A stretch of 64,000 nucleotides of DNA from Xenopus tropicalis (taxonomy: Eukaryota; Chordata; Amphibia; Anura; Pipidae): NCBI RefSeq assembly GCF_000004195.4, contig NC_030679.2, forward strand, positions 16,114,712-16,178,711, in the 5' to 3' direction. Both the position numbers and the translations under genes were made by a program. A model generated the notes under the pieces. It was not told where the DNA came from, searched no databases, and saw only the letters and a program-made list of their open reading frames with translations. This document shows, piece by piece, positions 62,711 through 64,000 of the stretch (its first letter is position 1; every line of letters begins with the position of its first letter).

Positions 62711-63000
62711 CGGTGTTGGACTGGGGTGCCTGGGGCCCATCAGGGTTACTACCTGAGAAGCCCCCTACTTCAGTTGCAGACTCCTCTATCTGTGAATGCT
62801 GTGGTGCCTTTCTTTTATTTGCAGCCTCCCCCCCTGCATCATACACGCCATGTCACATTTCTTTAACTAGTGGCCAAAAATGAGGTGGGGATGGAAGGCC
62901 CAAGTTCATGGCCGGGTATAGGCCTGGGTCACCAGAGCCCACAAGGGCCAAGGGCCCATTGTGTTTTTTCCATGTGTCCCACTGGCCCAGTCCGACCCTG
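62711..63000. mobile_element. hAT-type MITE, 290 bp
   Basis: CTGGCCCC (62703-62710) and CTGGCCCG (63001-63008) are a 7/8 matching duplication. Ends CGGTGTTGGACTGGGGTGCC and, reversed, CAGGGTCGGACTGGGCCAGT. Confidence 0.8.
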
Positions 63001-63329
63001 CTGGCCCGAGCTGATTTGGAAAGGGGGGAATGAAGGGATGCATGCCTATGGAAGCAGCAAATATTTATCTGGTGCTGGTTGGGAGGTATGCTTTAATAAG
63101 GTTTAGTGCAGTTACACCATGATGTTAGAAGAACACAAAGGTAGCTTTGAATAACACTTGCTATACGATTTATGTTTTGGGTCAGTTTCACATTGTTTTT
63201 CTGCTTCTAATGCTTCTCAGTAAGCCTCTAGAAAAAATATGACACATATTAATCATGTAATATATAAAAATAGTGCACGTCACATGGTTGTGGCACCCCA
63301 GGAAATGCAGAAAATATCTTGCCCTATGT

Positions 63330-63425
63330 GAAATTGTAAAATTAAACATAAAAAAATATGTTTGAGATCTATTAACTGATTCTTTTGGAAAAAAAACATG
63401 TTTTCCCATGACAGTATTCCTTTAA
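63330..63425 (-). mobile_element. TTAA MITE end (GGAATACTGTCATGGG)
   Basis: Reversed TTAAAGGAATACTGTCATGG with TTAA at 63422-63425. The other end was not located. Confidence 0.55.
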
Positions 63426-63657
63426 CATAACTTCATTTAATACCCCATTTTTTGGACTTTATTAGTTCCAGCTGGGAGAACCAAATAAATGATATAAGAC
63501 TTATATTGGGTGTTGACATTTTAATAACTTGGGTATTCCCTAACTGCCCACATATGATAGACATTCCACCTGGCATAAAATTATTTATGTTAATTGCACC
63601 AACAGCACGGTGCAAAGGACAGTACTTTTTTATACACTCTGTATATTGAATGGCTAA

Positions 63658-64000
63658 AATGTATGTATGTATGTATATCTTTATTTATAAAGCGCTACTT
63701 ATGTACGCAGCGCTGTACAGTAGAATACATTAATACAAACAGGGGATTATTAAGATAATAATAGATAAATACAAAGTATAACAATAAATACAGATAGATA
63801 CAAGATAAATACAGTTGCAATAAATTAAGAGTCAAAGACACAAGAGGATGGAGGTCCCTACCCCGTAGAGCTTACAATCTATATGAGAGCTTACAGACAC
63901 AAATAGGCAAATACTGTATAAGTGCTGTAGGTCACAGTGGGTGACACTACAATATAAGTGCTGATTCCCAGATCAGGTGCTGGGTGAGTGCTCCAAAAGG
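63658..64000 (-). mobile_element. L2-type LINE 3' end, runs off the window
   Basis: (GTAT)n at 63660-63677, then the TTTATTTATAAAGCGCTACT tail and CCCGTAGAGCTTACAATCTA, as at 3080-3120. The coding part lies beyond 64000. Confidence 0.75.

Noticed and set aside
1..64000. tRNA, rRNA or snRNA genes
   Set aside because: No stretch with the expected internal promoter boxes or cloverleaf was noticed by eye; a tRNA scan could still find a degraded SINE head.

Overview
The window is vertebrate nuclear DNA, almost certainly from a Xenopus frog and more likely X. tropicalis than X. laevis (species-level is a guess). The evidence is one intron-containing vertebrate gene (TTC1) in a very dense and typically amphibian repeat landscape: TTAA-flanked T2-type MITEs, DIRS-1-like tyrosine-recombinase retrotransposons, Penelope-like elements (PLEs), CR1 and L2 LINE tails, Tc1/mariner and hAT elements.

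The one host gene is TTC1, on the minus strand. I reconstructed seven coding exons from 47164 down to 17951. All junctions are GT/AG and in phase, and they give 726 nt (241 aa). The TPR core and the C-terminus match TTC1 well. The 59-aa first exon does not resemble the acidic mammalian N-terminus and carries CxxC pairs. One intron (21609-42316) is 20.7 kb and is largely made of nested transposons. The putative promoter lies at 47165-47330 and the poly(A) signal at 17638.

Layout. 1-6.9 kb: pieces of one PLE family (PLE-a) in both orientations, an L2 fragment, CR1 tails and a probable solo LTR. 6.87-16.83 kb: one minus-strand CR1 LINE split by two large TTAA-flanked piggyBac-type elements with ~390-bp internal tandem arrays; the second holds an unclassified 876-bp snap-back element. 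17-21.6 kb: TTC1 last two exons plus MITEs. 22.4-42 kb: a nest inside the TTC1 intron. DIRS-A is split by a hAT element and by a PLE-b complex; PLE-b is itself split by a structurally complete DIRS-B, a hAT and a MITE; a further hAT/piggyBac/Tc1 nest follows. 42.3-47.2 kb: TTC1 exons 1-5 with MITEs between them. 47.3-64 kb: upstream intergenic DNA with hAT, CR1, MITE, PLE-terminus, Tc1 and satellite-like repeats and no recognised host exon.

The most interesting recurring signal is a hammerhead-ribozyme-like core (CTGANGA-like segment, hairpin, GAAA) in at least eight PLE termini of different families. Every boundary was read by eye; no alignment or database search was run.
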